Origin: Stratiolaelaps scimitus
Taxonomy: Eukaryota; Arthropoda; Arachnida; Mesostigmata; Laelapidae
Length of the DNA: 64,000 bases
Direction of reading: 5' to 3'
NCBI GenBank assembly: GCA_019614645.1
Contig: JABWDB010000012.1
Location: 1 to 64,000 of the forward strand
The notes beneath the pieces were generated by a model. It did no database searches. It saw only the letters and a program-made list of their open reading frames with translations, and had not been told where the DNA came from. How positions within the stretch are numbered: the stretch's first letter is position 1; each line of letters starts with the position of its first letter. Below are positions 44,369-57,235 of the stretch, piece by piece. A program made the position numbers and the translations under genes.

Positions 44369-47300
44369 AATGAATCGCGAACAAGTGATGGTGTTATAAG
44401 CGGCAGTAGTGGTAACGGTTGTGTTAGCTATGATCTGCGGCCGTATAATAGATAGGTCTACCACTGATGGCACGGTAATCTGACGATGACAATGACCAAA
44501 GCCGAACAAACCTGCTACCGAACCGCGCACACGACGAGTCAACTGTCACGGTGGGCAGTGGGCCGCAGCAGCTCGGCGGGGGCTAGTGTTCACTGGGCGG
44601 CGCTGGTTGCTCGTCTCCGGCTCACGGCTCAGTGGTGACCTACCCGGACACCAAACGTTGTTGACGGCATAATGACCGGTGTCTCGTAACGAATGCGCAC
44701 TCTCTAAATTCGATAACAGTTAACGGCGCAGAAGGACAGAAAGATAGCGAGGGTGAGAAATGTAGTTGAGAGGTCAGATCGGTGTCGACGAGTATTAGCG
44801 AAAACTGTATTGCACTACTGACAACAGAAAATGAAATGTCGCGCAGTCGTTGATCGGTGTAATGGAGACAAGTCCGCACAGCACTTTTTGCTTTATGGTG
44901 TATTGTAATGTACGTGGATTGACGTCGTATTGTACGTCGAACGCTGCTGACGTTCAACTAGCACAACGCGCAATGATGTCGCACCACAGTTAGCCGCTGG
45001 CGAGAGAGTGAATGAATTGGTGGTTACTATGTCAAGGTACCTTCTAGTTGACTTATCGTGTCACTACTGCCTACCGGCAGAGAAGGTCTTTGAAGTTCTT
45101 CTAGGACCGATTCTAGGATGGATCTCGGCGAACCCAAAGCCGCCACTGAGTTTTGGCAGCATCGCTCCGCCTTCGTGGAGAGGGCTGATATCCCTCCTCA
45201 GCGGATTGGAGCGCCACTTTTCAAACTGCATGGGTGGCCCTCGTGCGCTTTTCGTTGGTGCCGAGTGCCAGGCGGAGAACTGTTGTAACCGGCAGCCAAC
45301 AACCAACACGGAACTGATCTCGAGGCTCAGACGTACAAACTATATATATATAAAGGTCTTCATTTAAAATGTGATAAAAGATTACAATTGTCTTTGTGGA
45401 CATGGTTAAAAGTACGGCCTTTCTATAACAGAATTAGTTTTTCTCAGCCCAAGTGATCGACGATATATATATATATATTCGGTGTAGCATACGCTGTGAC
45501 ATAGGGTAGTGTCTAGCAAAACCGGTGGTGTTTTGTTAGACTACGAAGTCTATGGTCACCACAGCACCCCTGAAGCCAGCCATGATGTTGTTGACTATTG
45601 GTGGGGGCGCACGTACCGGCTGTGCAACATGCGCATACACAAATCCGACATCTTCGGAAAGACGCAGGGCTGACGGCTGGGCACAGCTTTATTAAAGGCA
45701 GTACCAACTCTCAAGATACCAACATCAGCGGACTCGGAAGCGTAGTTTCTGATAATATTTCGTCAAATATTGTCAAAGAAAAAATATTTGGTGAAAAGAA
45801 AAAATTCAGTCGTCAAATTATGTATTGTACATAATTCATTAGCTATAACCTGAGTAGTGGGCGCTAAAGAAAGTGCATTCGTTTACTCCCATGCCTCCGG
45901 ATTTATGAGATAAAGCTTCTGGTACAGTTCATATTCCCGTTCCAAAATTGTACACCCGATTTGCAAAGGCTAGCGATATATAGGGGAAGTTAGCTGGAAA
46001 TCGAACCGTCCTATACATTTTTTCCTTTCGGGTCATTGCAGACAAAGTTTAAACACGTATTATCTCTACTTGTTGCAGCGTTGGGCACTTAATTGTTTCA
46101 CTTTTTTTTTTTTTTAGAGGAGGAGGAAATTTTCTTCAAACGCACGGTCACCACCGGAGACATTCCAATCTCCATGAAAGTGGGCCGATCCAGTGCAGGG
46201 TTGACGTGGATGACAAAACGCCTCTGCCTGCTAAAACCATCCTCTGCTGAGAGTGTGTCTCTTCCCCAGAGTCGGCACGCTTGGCATTACTTCGATCACT
46301 TAATTGTTTCACTGGACATAGTGTAGTGGACACTTGACATTATAAGTATATGAATTTATTCAATTATGAAAGTGGGCGAAAATTGTACCCACTAAACATG
46401 AAATACATCTAAGAACACTGTATATTTCTAATAGAATATCTAGAGCAAGGAGGCTCAACTTCAGCAGTCGCCAAGCATGCCCAAAATAGAAATTGCGTCG
46501 CCCCATTGGGTGTCAAAGGAACATTGTTGCATTCAAGGCTCGGTCGCACGTGGGTCTCCTGTAGAGGACGATAATCTTTCTCTTAATAAATATAGAAAGC
46601 TTAACTATTGTATCCAAGGTCCTCCCAATGTGTCAAAGGCTCCAAATCTAAACTGGTATTCATTCATAATAAGACGTATTTTCTGTTCATGGCTTGTACG
46701 GTTGTATTGGCGTGACCAGGCTGTGTTGCTCCTCGACTGACATACGAAGGCCAACGTGTCAGCCACAGTGTGATCCCTAACCAGAATTTTTACCTCTATA
46801 AAAGGGCATTAATGACATACCATCGGGGCGCTTCCCATTAGGGTGACAAACACTTGGTGGTTCACGAATGCAAGGAATAAATGTGGAACGAAGAGCCATG
46901 ACCAAAGTCGGGCCACAACCTTCAATTTTTATACAAGAGAGTCCATGACGACCAAGAGAATCAGTCAACTACAGGGATGCTTGTTTTTGCTTTATCGGAG
47001 AAAGTTGAATGTTTAATAAATAGGACAAAGGGTCCATAACTTGATCATTGAATAAGTCCAGTACACATGAGATTCTCTAGTTAAAGAAGCATGTCAAGCT
47101 TTTTACTTCTTTTATCTAGTTTGCCCACAGCAGATGGATACTATTAGGTAAATGCATGGGCTTAATCCCCACCGTTGCACATTTGCATTTAAAGGGTCCG
47201 TCGTACGAAGCAATGCCGAAACCAGTACCATGGACGTTAAATGTTGACTGAGCGTCTAATTAAAGTAAATTAGTGTTTTTAAATAATCAGACCTTGCATA

Positions 47301-48031
47301 GAAATATTTGTTTTAATAGAACAATCGATTGCATTAAATAATATTCATTCATTTATAGGAAGGTGAAATTGGAGGAGTAAATTCTTGAACAGTGACCGAG
47401 AAAGCCCTGTTGTAGTTAAGGAAATAATGAAAAGAACAAACGATTCTGAAGCATTGTTTAAATTACAACAAATTTGAAACAATTTACCTAAATAATACAA
47501 ATGTGAGGAGCGGAAGATTTTAGATGTATATTTAAAAAAAAATCGATTGTTAAAGGAATTGTATTATTTCTCTATCAAAAGAAAGTAATGTCTATATGCA
47601 TTATGATCGGTGTCTCCTGAAGGTAACTTATGGATTCACTTTTAAGCTGTGCCTGGTTCGGATTTCTCACAACGCATGAGTTTGCATATGTTTGTCGAAT
47701 AACAAGGAATAAACAAAGAAATAACATGCGTAAAGTGACTTTCACATCTGTACACATTTCTAAGTCAAATGGCGTTTACAATTCCCTTTTAGTGTAATTC
47801 TATAATTTTACTTTGTTAGTAGATCAGGAAATAATAAATTTTCCATTAGTTCGCCCCATAGAAACCATCACTTCAAGCTTTTTTCCAGCAACTCGAGTGT
47901 CCATTTAGTAGCCAAAAGCTCTCGTAGCTTGAACTCATATGTCGAATTTGATAGACTTTACTAGGATTGTAAAAGCCATTGAACTTAGAAACGTGTACAG
48001 ATATGTTAATCACTTCACAAGACTAAAGTTG
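44369..48031. other. Upstream region of the GDF8/11 gene and intergenic DNA
   Basis: The promoter and 5' UTR of the minus-strand gene must lie at the left end; no TATA box or initiator could be fixed. A GC-richer block at ~45,060-45,310 is open in more than one frame (see findings). The rest is AT-rich without recognisable genes. Confidence 0.4.
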
Positions 48032-48110
48032 CGTGATATATAAGAGAGCTAAAGCATTGTGAAATTGCCGCTCCTTTAATAAACCACTAAAGCTTTATTA
48101 TTATTATTAT
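48032..48110 (+). mobile_element. SINE family B, copy 3
   Basis: GTGATATATAAGAGAGCTAAAGCATTG...CCGCTCCTTTAATAAACCAC matches the minus strand of 50,587-50,650, followed by a (TTA)n tail at ~48,096-48,110. The tRNA-like head is not visible. Confidence 0.6.
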
Positions 48111-48156
48111 AAACAACTAAGCCAACCTGTGGTGTGTCTGAAGCACTAGGACATGG

Positions 48157-48240
48157 AAGTCCCGTGTCGTGGTAGCCTAGTTGTGGAAAGCACTTCTTTG
48201 ACAGACAAGAGATCCGAGGATCTAAACCCACTTTTCTTTT
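48157..48240 (+). mobile_element. tRNA-like SINE head fragment
   Basis: GTGGTAGCCTAGTTGTGG (A-box-like) and, 33 bases later, GAGGATCTAAACCC (B-box-like). No clean cloverleaf was seen. It lies just downstream of a family B tail and may be a tandem SINE. Confidence 0.4.
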
Positions 48241-50584
48241 ATAAACGGGGGGTGTTGGTCTGCTAATGCATATCAATAACTCTCTTTTTCTGTAACTGTT
48301 GACGATGTTCAACAACACCACAGCACTTCCCGGTATCACTTAGCGCATTCCTTCAGTTAGGACGGTGAAACGTGTATAGGCCCAGCCACGAGCACAGACA
48401 TCCTCCTCACCGTACGGACATGACGTGGTTAGCTGACTCTTAGCTGCTTCAAGTATAATGCCGACCCTAAAAGTAGATCGTTAAAAGTGAAAAATACAAA
48501 TATATATCCAATGGTATCTAACATCTCAACTTTGAGTGATACACATATATACGTCTTACGATAATATGTATATATATAGGCAAGTATTAATCAATACAAG
48601 TTGAACAAATATTGCACGCCTAAGAACACATATCAGGTATTTCGTTCCATTAAGTTGGTGGCATATATATATATATAGTGCGATAAAGAAATGTTCTTGA
48701 ACTTTGCGCGTTGCTGGGTGCGTGCGTCTATTTAGAGAGTTGTCGCCCTTGAACTGTCTCATAGAAGCTCAATTAAGTCACGACTGAAGCTTAATACTAA
48801 TATCGTTCGAGTAAGGCGTAAAGTGGCAAACTAAATGAGAAATACGAATGCCACCAGCCTACACGGGGGGTCGAGCCATAGATTCCGATTCTCAGCGACC
48901 TGAGTATGGCCTATTACACACATATACTATAATATATAGCATGGTAATTTTCTTAAAATCTATTGCGCGGTTATTCTGTTTAAGTCCTAACAAAATCATC
49001 TTCATGTGGCGCAACGCCACTCAGTGTACCATACCGGTCATACGAACTTTGAGTTGTTGAGTTGAGGTAATAGGAATTCTTTTGTTTTACCCAAGAAACA
49101 ACGTTAGAAGCAATGGCGACCTTCGACATGCGAAACTAAGCTGTGTTTACGTGTTTCTAGATAAATGGCATTGCATTTCATTGCGAGAGTAAGTGTTTTC
49201 ATATGTGAGAGAGAACTGGAGAGCGACTAGAGTCTATATAGTTCAAATGGCAGCCTATCAGGCTATACTAGCCGATACTATGTATAATAGAGCGACACTG
49301 AAATTCGTTTTACAGGAAGCGAGCACGAAGCGTGAGTGCAATTCGACGAACAACGACTGCGATACGCATCCTGGTCAGCTCTTAAATAGGCGATGCAGCG
49401 AAACGAGAACTACCGATATTGGGAAAATAACAACAGCTGTACCTCCCAGCAAATGGCGGAAACAAATTGGTCTCAACGAATACGATGCCAGTATGGAGTC
49501 GAGGAGATATATATTCATATATATATATATACATACATACATACATGTGTGCTTTTTATTTCATAGACGTCTTTACGATAGACAACGTTTTTAATGAAAA
49601 CTGCCTCTTTTGTACGTTTACCTCCATTTAGACATTGTAAGTTATCTGTACATTGTGGAAATCGATACGGCTGATGCCGATACCGTTTGCGTTGCTCATT
49701 CCGGTGACCGCATATCCTCAGAAGAATCCTCTATGAGTATCGGGTGGCCTCTGGCTGTTTCTACCTTTCATAGATCCCGGCGTTAAGAATGACCGTTTGA
49801 GATCGTCTGTCGTTGCCACACGCGGGGATTTGCAAGCTGTTTGCCATAAAGCTGTAGTAGAGCTCTGCTGCTGCTGCTGTTATCACTACTATAATACTTC
49901 TATTACCAGGGGGAGGTCATTGACCAACCTTGGCCCTATTACAGCCTCGACACTTTCGTCTCCACCGGGTTTCTTTTCGGTTTTTAGAACCTTGGCGACC
50001 AACCGACGGTGATGGATAGATTGGACATTATCCTACCTTTCCCATTAACTCCATTAACGGATAGAGATTTCTATAGTGTGCGATGCATTCTCAGCTGCTA
50101 GATAATAGTAATCATGGCTTACTCGTGATGAACGTAAGCACTGGTACAATTTGAGCGCGTAAGGTATTCAGGTTTATAACGATAGCTAAAGTTTTCGATC
50201 TGCCTAGGACTATAAAATGCCAAATTTTTTATGATAAGCTGACGAAATATAATAGCTGTTGGGCTTTTTACTATTTCGTTGAAAGTGTTGTCACGAAGAT
50301 TGGGTTGTCTTTGTGAAGCCCATTTACACATACCCGAATTCACATAGTTTTCCATTGCAAATACCGATTCTTTGGTTGAGACCTTACAACTTAGCTGGCG
50401 ATACACACCAACGAACACTACCACGTTAACGAGATGTGTTCATACACAAGTAGTGTTCTTCGTAATTCAAAAACACCCCACGGTCATTAGTTTCATTACT
50501 TTTACTATCACTATTTTGTATACATGAGATGAATATTCTGTCCATTGTTATCTGCTTTTTGCTGTGCCTGAGGGTAAGGGGTAA
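48241..50584. other. Non-coding DNA
   Basis: Short TA tracts (~48,661-48,678; ~49,515-49,531) and no recognisable gene. A plus-strand open frame at 49,193-49,594 shows no family motif and ends in repeat-derived Ile/Tyr codons, so it is not called. Confidence 0.4.
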
Positions 50585-50586
50585 AG

Positions 50587-50650
50587 GTTTATTGGTTTAT
50601 TAAAGGAGCTGCGATTTTGCAATGCTTAAGCTCTCTAATATGTCATTTGT
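50587..50650 (-). mobile_element. SINE family B, copy 2
   Basis: The minus strand reads TGACATATTAGAGAGCTTAAG..., then CAGCTCCTTTAATAAACC. It shares body and tail with the copies at 13,724 and 48,032. The head is diverged or absent. Confidence 0.6.
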
Positions 50651-51023
50651 ACAAGCTTTTCGTACATCTCTGGCAGATATTATTATAGATTTTAAAATAC
50701 CCCTTCACGTTTTCGACGCAACTTTGTTATCCACAGAGCATTTTCTAGAAATTACAGATAGAGAGAAAATTACAGTTAACAATTGAAAATGTGACGTTTT
50801 CCGAAGCCGCGTATGGATTAACACCATGTCGATACAATTTAGATGAATAAAATACCAATCTCTAACAATAGGATAAGTAAGGAGTAAAACTATGGAATTA
50901 TCTAGAGTTTAAACGCTCTAATGGGGCGCTAATGGGGCGGCTATCCAACTCAAAGGCGAGAATCAAGAACAAGAAACTCGACTGATTTCTCTGGGAAGTG
51001 CGCGCACGTGAGGTCGACTGAGG

Positions 51024-51044
51024 ATGTGTGTGTGTGTGTGTGTG
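51024..51044. repeat. (GT)n microsatellite
   Basis: About ten GT units, ~110 bases left of a complementary (AC)n tract at 51,152-51,170. Confidence 0.85.
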
Positions 51045-51151
51045 AGCCTTCGCTGCATACGAGAACGTGCAGAGGAGTTTCCAGTTTCAGCTTGCGCATA
51101 CCAACAGAGGGAACTCTCCGTCTCGCTAATTCAGATACACCTCATCATATA

Positions 51152-51170
51152 AACACACACACACACACAC
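51152..51170. repeat. (AC)n microsatellite
   Basis: About nine AC units, the complement of the (GT)n tract at 51,024-51,044. Confidence 0.85.
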
Positions 51171-52058
51171 TTAGACCTGTCTGCGATTAAATCATGATAT
51201 TCATGGTATATCTCCAGGTCACCGGCACGGTCTCAAGGATCTCGTTCGAATCCCTTCCGTTTTGTGAGTAGGGAAATGGAAGGAGAAATGAAAAGGGGGC
51301 TCTTAGGGGTAGAGACTTGTGCAGTTCTGCCCTGAAGTATGACATCTTTACGGCATTTCAAAATAGCTCGCCAGTTTTCCCAAAATAGAAACCGCTCTGG
51401 CGTGCAGGTTTGTTATCGTGTCTTTTTGTAAAATGCGTACTTTTTTTCTCAATTTTTGCTGTTGCCTGATGGCTTGATCTCAAGCATCAGGGTGAAACAA
51501 ACGTATTCTAAAAAATAAAAGCGTATGGTCAACCGTACTTGGAGGAAGGGGTTGCCCCCTTCCGGGTCGGCATTTGTCGAATTGCACTGGATAAAATGGA
51601 TGAAATTGTCTCGAACACCATTTTATTTCATTATCCTTTCAGGTAATCCCTCTTATTTCATCTTTCGCTTGAAGCTAGTCGCGTATCGCCTCGGCCAGAG
51701 CTATATAAATACACCCAGCTGCGAGTTATCAGGGTATATTTATGCCTCTCACTCTCCCATTCTACATTAGCAGTTCGTTGTTTGGAACCGATGCCGGTAT
51801 TGTCAATAATAAGACGAGGATGACGAGTGGCTATATTTGTGTTCTTATTTAAATGACAATGAGTTCGGCTGATCATGACTGGGTGGGTGTCTAGGTGGGT
51901 GTATAGTATGTGCACGTATGTCGTCCACGCCAACGAAGCGCACGGATGAACTCGTTAGGCCAACCGCACGCTAGCAATACCGGCCTGATGTTCCAGCCCC
52001 GTTGGATTTAGGTGTTATCGGTATACGTCCCGATCTTATCAGTCGCGGCGCGAAAGAT

Positions 52059-52079
52059 TATATATATATATATATATAT
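52059..52079. repeat. (TA)n microsatellite
   Basis: Ten TA units. Confidence 0.8.
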
Positions 52080-55000
52080 CATATTTGCAGTGTATTCGCA
52101 AGGTTACACAACTTCACGGAAGACTAACCAAGGTTTGATGGTTCCGAAGGCAACTTCCTCGGATTTTCTTTCTATATTTTTATAGAAAAAATTAATATTA
52201 AAAAAACATAACTTTACGGAAGGTCACCTTTCAAGCGTCGCATCTTGGTTAGTCCTCCATAGAGTCGTGTAACTTTTCGTATACCCTATCGACACATGTA
52301 CAATACATAGAGTAGTTTGGTGGTCAGGGTCGCCAATATCAAAGTCCCATCTCACTGTCACGAGACTGAACTGATAAGTAGCAGTTGTATTTGACATTGC
52401 TGTCTGAAAACCTTGCTGACGGTGCTTCAGTGTGCTCTTGTTGTTGTCACTAGTATATAAGTTCAGCCGCATATAGAGCAAACAAGCACGTAAAATGCGC
52501 GACTGAGCGTCTAATCGGTGGCTACAGGATCAGGATAAGTCCGCGACGGGATGTTTTTGCGCGCCGATGACAACGCTGCGTTAGCCATAGTCGTCGCGTC
52601 GAGTGTTATGATATCCACACAGATGGATACAGCGGTTCGAGCCGCTATGGTTGCCGATGATGCAGCCGACGGGGTATACGTTTGGCGTGCTGCTGGTCGA
52701 AGTTTGTCCAGCGTGCCTTGACGGTCGGAAGGCCGCCAGTGAGTGGTCACATTTAGTTCGTGATTGCCTGCTATCGGCAACGTCGGCAATGTTTCGGGGC
52801 GCGCCTCGTGTCGTCGAGCAACGGCCGCCAACCACAAGAGAACTAGCCGCTAAACGTACAATGGATGGCGGAGCTCAGATAGACAAACAGACACACACTC
52901 AGGTGCACATGCTCACAGACAGACTGACGGACAGATACCAATAAACAGATCTATCTCTACCATTCTTCGGCGAACATTGCATTACAGCCGGCTACCGTGG
53001 CCACGATGGCCGAGTATACGCCTTGACCCGTCTGATCTGGAAAGGCGTACAGGGAACGGGCAAAAAGGGGAATGGCTGGCTTGCTATCTATCTATATGCC
53101 AGCCTACTCACCTACTGGGACGAGGTCGTAGATCCGTATCGCATTGTTGGGTGTATCGGGTCGGTGCTTCGGGGGGAGAATAGCGGAGTAGTCTGTCGGA
53201 TTGTCTGCTCTACTTGTCTACTGTCTGGTAACCAGCGGTCGGTTAAACTAACATCTGGTTGCGCCATAGGCTTTCTCTGGAGCTGTTGTTGCTGTTGTCG
53301 TGTCAATTCTAGCTTTAATTTCGATCAAATTGAAGCACTATAATGATGGGAGGGCGTCAATGATCAGTTAACAATTAATATAATACATTGCTGGAGAAAT
53401 CTGTGAAGTGAATGCTTTACAGTACTCATCATCATTACATACGGTTGTGACAGTGCGAACATTTGAAGTGCAAAAGTAACCTATGGTTAGGAACCGCAAT
53501 TAGAATATAGTCAATAACAAATCCAGTTCCAGAAACAGTTCAAAACTACAGTTAGGAACAAACAAGTTTACGGGAGATTATTTGAAAGAGATTTATTGAT
53601 GGGAGAGACGTCTGAACTGATTTTTGTGGCTGATTCAATACCCCCCTTCCCGACACTATCGCTTTGGAATTGCTTAGAATGAATGTGTGCCTGTCTGTCT
53701 AACAGTGAGAAGGACATTTAATTCAATAGCAGAATATGAGGGGTTCAGCGTGCCTTAAGCATTCCCACTTGGTTAGATGAAAAATAAAACCAAAAATTGT
53801 CTACAATAGGAATAAGACGGATGTTCGAAGCGTTGAATACAATATTATCGTGTGAACGCGTAAGTATCTGCTCCGCTTAACCAAAGTGTCCATATTTACA
53901 TAATTTTACTGCGAGTCATACTGTCACCTGGAGCACTGAAGGATTTATATATATATGTGACCACTAATTGTTATGTAGCTATATAATAAATGTTGGCTGT
54001 GAGTCACCCCGGAAACTTTATCATAGCTATAAAATAAATGAAGTAAAACAAATCCGGGTTTTCAATTTTCAACTTATTGCAATACTGGGCCGAGGCAGAG
54101 AACGCATCTGCAAGAAGAACATAACGCAACAATGGTTCAGTGTTGAATGACACTGGCCTAAATAATGTTTTTGGGCGCAGACAGTAAACAAATTATAATT
54201 TAGACAGACGTGCGCGACATTGTTGTTCGTAGATGTTTAGGTGACTTGGAGTTTGATGGGAAAAGCATCATCACATTAAGAAAATGTAGACCTTTCATTC
54301 GCCCTACATTACTCTGTACATTGAGGAGTTGGCTTCACGTAAACAACAAGTGAAGTGTCGTTTCCATCATTTACGTGTGATCGCTCGGGCGATCGGGCAT
54401 TGTAATCATATCATTTCAGGATCAAGTTCGTTGATCGTAGGAGGTAATGGTGGTGGTCTTCAAGTTAGGCAAATTCAGTTCGAAGTAAGACGCTATATTT
54501 GGTATCGATGTGCAGGCGACGCATTTGAAATCGATTCTATTCTCGAATAGAATCGAACCCCGTTGCAGGCACTCTTCTCATTCAGATTGTGACCTGTGTG
54601 TGTATGTGTGTGTGCTTAAGCGAGTAAATAACTTTACAGGCTATTACATCATGAACTACGAGTTGAGAAGGATAGATTCAATTAGCTTTCAAAATGTTTA
54701 CGCTAGAAGGGAAGGCCATATTAAATTACGTATCAAACTACAATACTGCGTTGCTTCACCGCATTGTACGCTGTATAGCTTCTGTCGGTATACATCGTAG
54801 AAATGGAGAACAGGATGTCTTCATCGCTAGCGCAGCACCGTTCCCATGAATATACTAAACGCCGACGCCCACAGGTCGAGGCTTCGAATTCTATGCGCGG
54901 AATCCGAACACGAAGTTATGCAATTTAATGATCAATTATTCTTGTTAACCTTAGCAAGCAAATAATATATGGACGAAAATACATAGTATTGCCCCCATCC

Positions 55001-55563
55001 CCCCAGTGTTCTAGATGTGGCGTGACTAGTATTGGTTCTAGCTACTGGGCAGAAGTGTGTAAAGACTTACTCAGAAGAAGGAATGAATCTATAAATTACT
55101 ACTTATTTATAATTGTAAGAATGTTTGCCTATTGATAGGCAAATCATGTATCTTGACCAAAAAAATCTGGATTACAGGATTTATTTTGGTGACACTTATT
55201 TCGACCTCAAAGAAAACCTGTATTTCATAGGTAATTGCAATACAATAAGTATTTCGAGATCGCTTGCTTGATTGTTATTGCATTGCTTAAGAAATTTCTC
55301 CGGCAATTCTACCTTCTTCCAAACGACAAAAAATCAGTATTTTAGCGAAACCAGATTCCTTGTCCGAAGTACATCTTATGCTAGTCGTGTAGATCTCTAA
55401 AAATGAAAAAGGCCTTGCACATTTACATGTTTCCGATATTTTTAATGCTTTCTGAGATTATAGCCGCAAAGTGATTCGTTGCTTAATTTACATTATAGTT
55501 TATGGGAAAAGTAAAACAGTCTGATCTAAGGATGTATGTAACTAATGTATAGATATCAAAGTG
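52080..55563. other. Non-coding DNA
   Basis: A small inverted repeat (GGAAGACTAACCAAG at ~52,118; its partner CTTGGTTAGTCCTCC at ~52,242) encloses a TTTCTATA/TATAGAAA hairpin. The block ~52,520-53,330 is GC-richer and open in several frames at once, but no family was recognised. No gene is called. Confidence 0.35.
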
Positions 55564-55576
55564 GAATCAGACCCTT
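55564..55576. repeat. Left 13-bp target-site duplication of SINE A copy 3
   Basis: GAATCAGACCCTT, repeated exactly at 55,719-55,731. Confidence 0.85.
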
Positions 55577-55718
55577 TTTTTTTTGTTTTTTCCGGCTGAC
55601 CCTCAGCTGTTCCCCTATGCGACAGGCCTCAGCTCTTAACCTTTTAGGTATTACTATGAGCCTGTCGGGGCCACCTTTGCTTATTCTCTTCCTTACTCGT
55701 ACCTGGCAAGAATCTTCA
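55577..55718 (-). mobile_element. SINE family A, copy 3 with intact target-site duplication
   Basis: 142 bases between perfect 13-bp duplications. On the minus strand it runs from TGAAGATTCTTGCCAGGTACGAG (weak B-box-like) through AGGTGGCCCCGACAGG and AGCTGAGGCCTGTCG to a poly(A) tail. The duplication plus poly(A) shows insertion by a LINE-type target-primed mechanism. The two other intron copies share the same ~95-base core. Confidence 0.85.
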
Positions 55719-55731
55719 GAATCAGACCCTT
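55719..55731. repeat. Right 13-bp target-site duplication of SINE A copy 3
   Basis: GAATCAGACCCTT, the partner of 55,564-55,576. Confidence 0.85.
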
Positions 55732-56337
55732 GGGGGAAATTTTATCAATCTATATAGAAATCAGACTGAAATAAACACATCGATATCCGGAACAAAGATT
55801 ATATATGACTACGGCGGTATGTAGCTTGGGAACTAGACTATAGACGACAACGGTAAGGCATTAATCTAAAAATAGAGAGTCTGGATTGTGTTAACTAATC
55901 TATGTCCATTAAAAAAATACCATCTTGATGGTTGGGAGCAATCGATAATGTGGTGAGTGACACTTGGTTTGCAAGGGTAAATAAAACGAGAAAATCGTAT
56001 TATACGAAAATAGAATAGTGAACGCAGTCCACTTACCTATCATGTAAATATCAAGAATAGTTCATAATACATTTCTATAGCAATGCCGGACGTAGACAGA
56101 GTTCGTTTGTCCTTGAACTTTACTATAATGAACACTGCTCTAGATAGACGAGTGACTGTAAGCTGTAATATAAAAATAATAATAATAATTCAGAGTCTTT
56201 TACTCAGACCAGGACAACGTCCCGAGATGAGGCTGCCCCAAATGGCCTCATGACTAGAATCGATACGAACGTTAAATCTCAGTATGGCCGTCATTGTGAA
56301 GGCAAAAGTTTAGAAATAGATGACGAAAATAACCTAC

Positions 56338-56918
56338 CTGTCTTCCTTTTTTTTTATGGTGACTGGACCTAAATGATGAGTAGGATCATATTGTGCTGCT
56401 ATTGGTACACAGCGGTTAGCGGGCTCATTGGTGTAGCAATGCTTGGTAAAGGATGTTTTTATCTTTGAAATGAAAGCACCAAAATAGCTCTTACTGCGTA
56501 GCACTGAAAATCCTCGCAAGTTCAGTTTCAGTTCATGAAAATCGTTATATAAATGAGCAGCGCAGTTACGTATGGCGTATCTTATTCCCGGCCATAAACA
56601 CTGGCTAGAGTCGTTTCTGACCGGTTCGCAACCACCGGTGCATCCACTCGGGTCCATTCTCAATTGACGCAAATGCAGTGAATCCTTTTTGGCCAGGTTC
56701 AGATCCGTCGAGTTCGAACCACTCATGCTGACATTGCTTACGTAAGAGATCATTAAAACCGCCATACCTATGCATTCAATCGGAGACCGGAATCGCGAGG
56801 GATTTGCTATTAGGAGCCGTTCAAGAGCGGTTTGAGTTTGACGCTTAACAAAGAGGTGTAGGAAATGAGATATAAAACACTGTTCTAAACAACTAGAGCA
56901 ACTACAGCACTTTGGCAT
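56338..56918 (-). CDS. Exon-like open frame, Cys-containing, possibly secreted; unidentified
   Basis: I do not recognise this protein. The frame is open for 194 codons and ends in GAAGACAG/GTAGGT, a good splice donor at 56,338, so it looks like an exon that continues downstream. After a basic N-terminal part there is a short hydrophobic run (GMAVLMISYVSNVS), then potential N-glycosylation sequons (NVS, NST, NDS) and eight cysteines (CTGGC, QCLW, RNCAAH, KHCY, NRC and others). This suggests an extracellular or lumenal Cys-bonded domain. The ATG at 56,918 is only the first in the frame; an acceptor such as TTGTTTAG at ~56,890 is possible. No downstream exon was found. Chance open reading is not excluded. 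Confidence 0.3.
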
Positions 56919-57235
56919 CGCACTTCCGTACCTAAACCTAGTGTTATGGATACTGATCCATCATTTTTGTGTTCCGTGGCGTTTCGTTTTGAAATGACCA
57001 CGAAAACAAGCTGGGTGGTCTACCTTGATTTCAGAGACACGCCATCAGACAAAACCTCCTGATCTCCGATGATTTCCACGAGTGAATATATTTGCTATAT
57101 AATTTTTCCGAAAGTCAGGAATTGTTCGAGGTTGAAAGTTACAATATATATACATACGGCCTTACTTCAGACAATTTCCGACTCCCCAAATTTGCCAAAC
57201 GTGCCATGGCGCATTCTGGCTGAAAGTAACAGAGC

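Noticed and set aside
49193..49594. 133-codon plus-strand open frame
   Set aside because: Ends in microsatellite-encoded Ile/Tyr/His codons, with no motif and no splice context; probably chance.
51221..51270. Possible tRNA gene with GTTCGAATCCC
   Set aside because: The B-box match is good, but no A-box or acceptor stem is found at the right distance; at most a SINE trace.
52511..53343. Several overlapping open frames on both strands around 52.5-53.3 kb
   Set aside because: Open in many frames because of locally higher GC; no frame shows family motifs or convincing splice sites.
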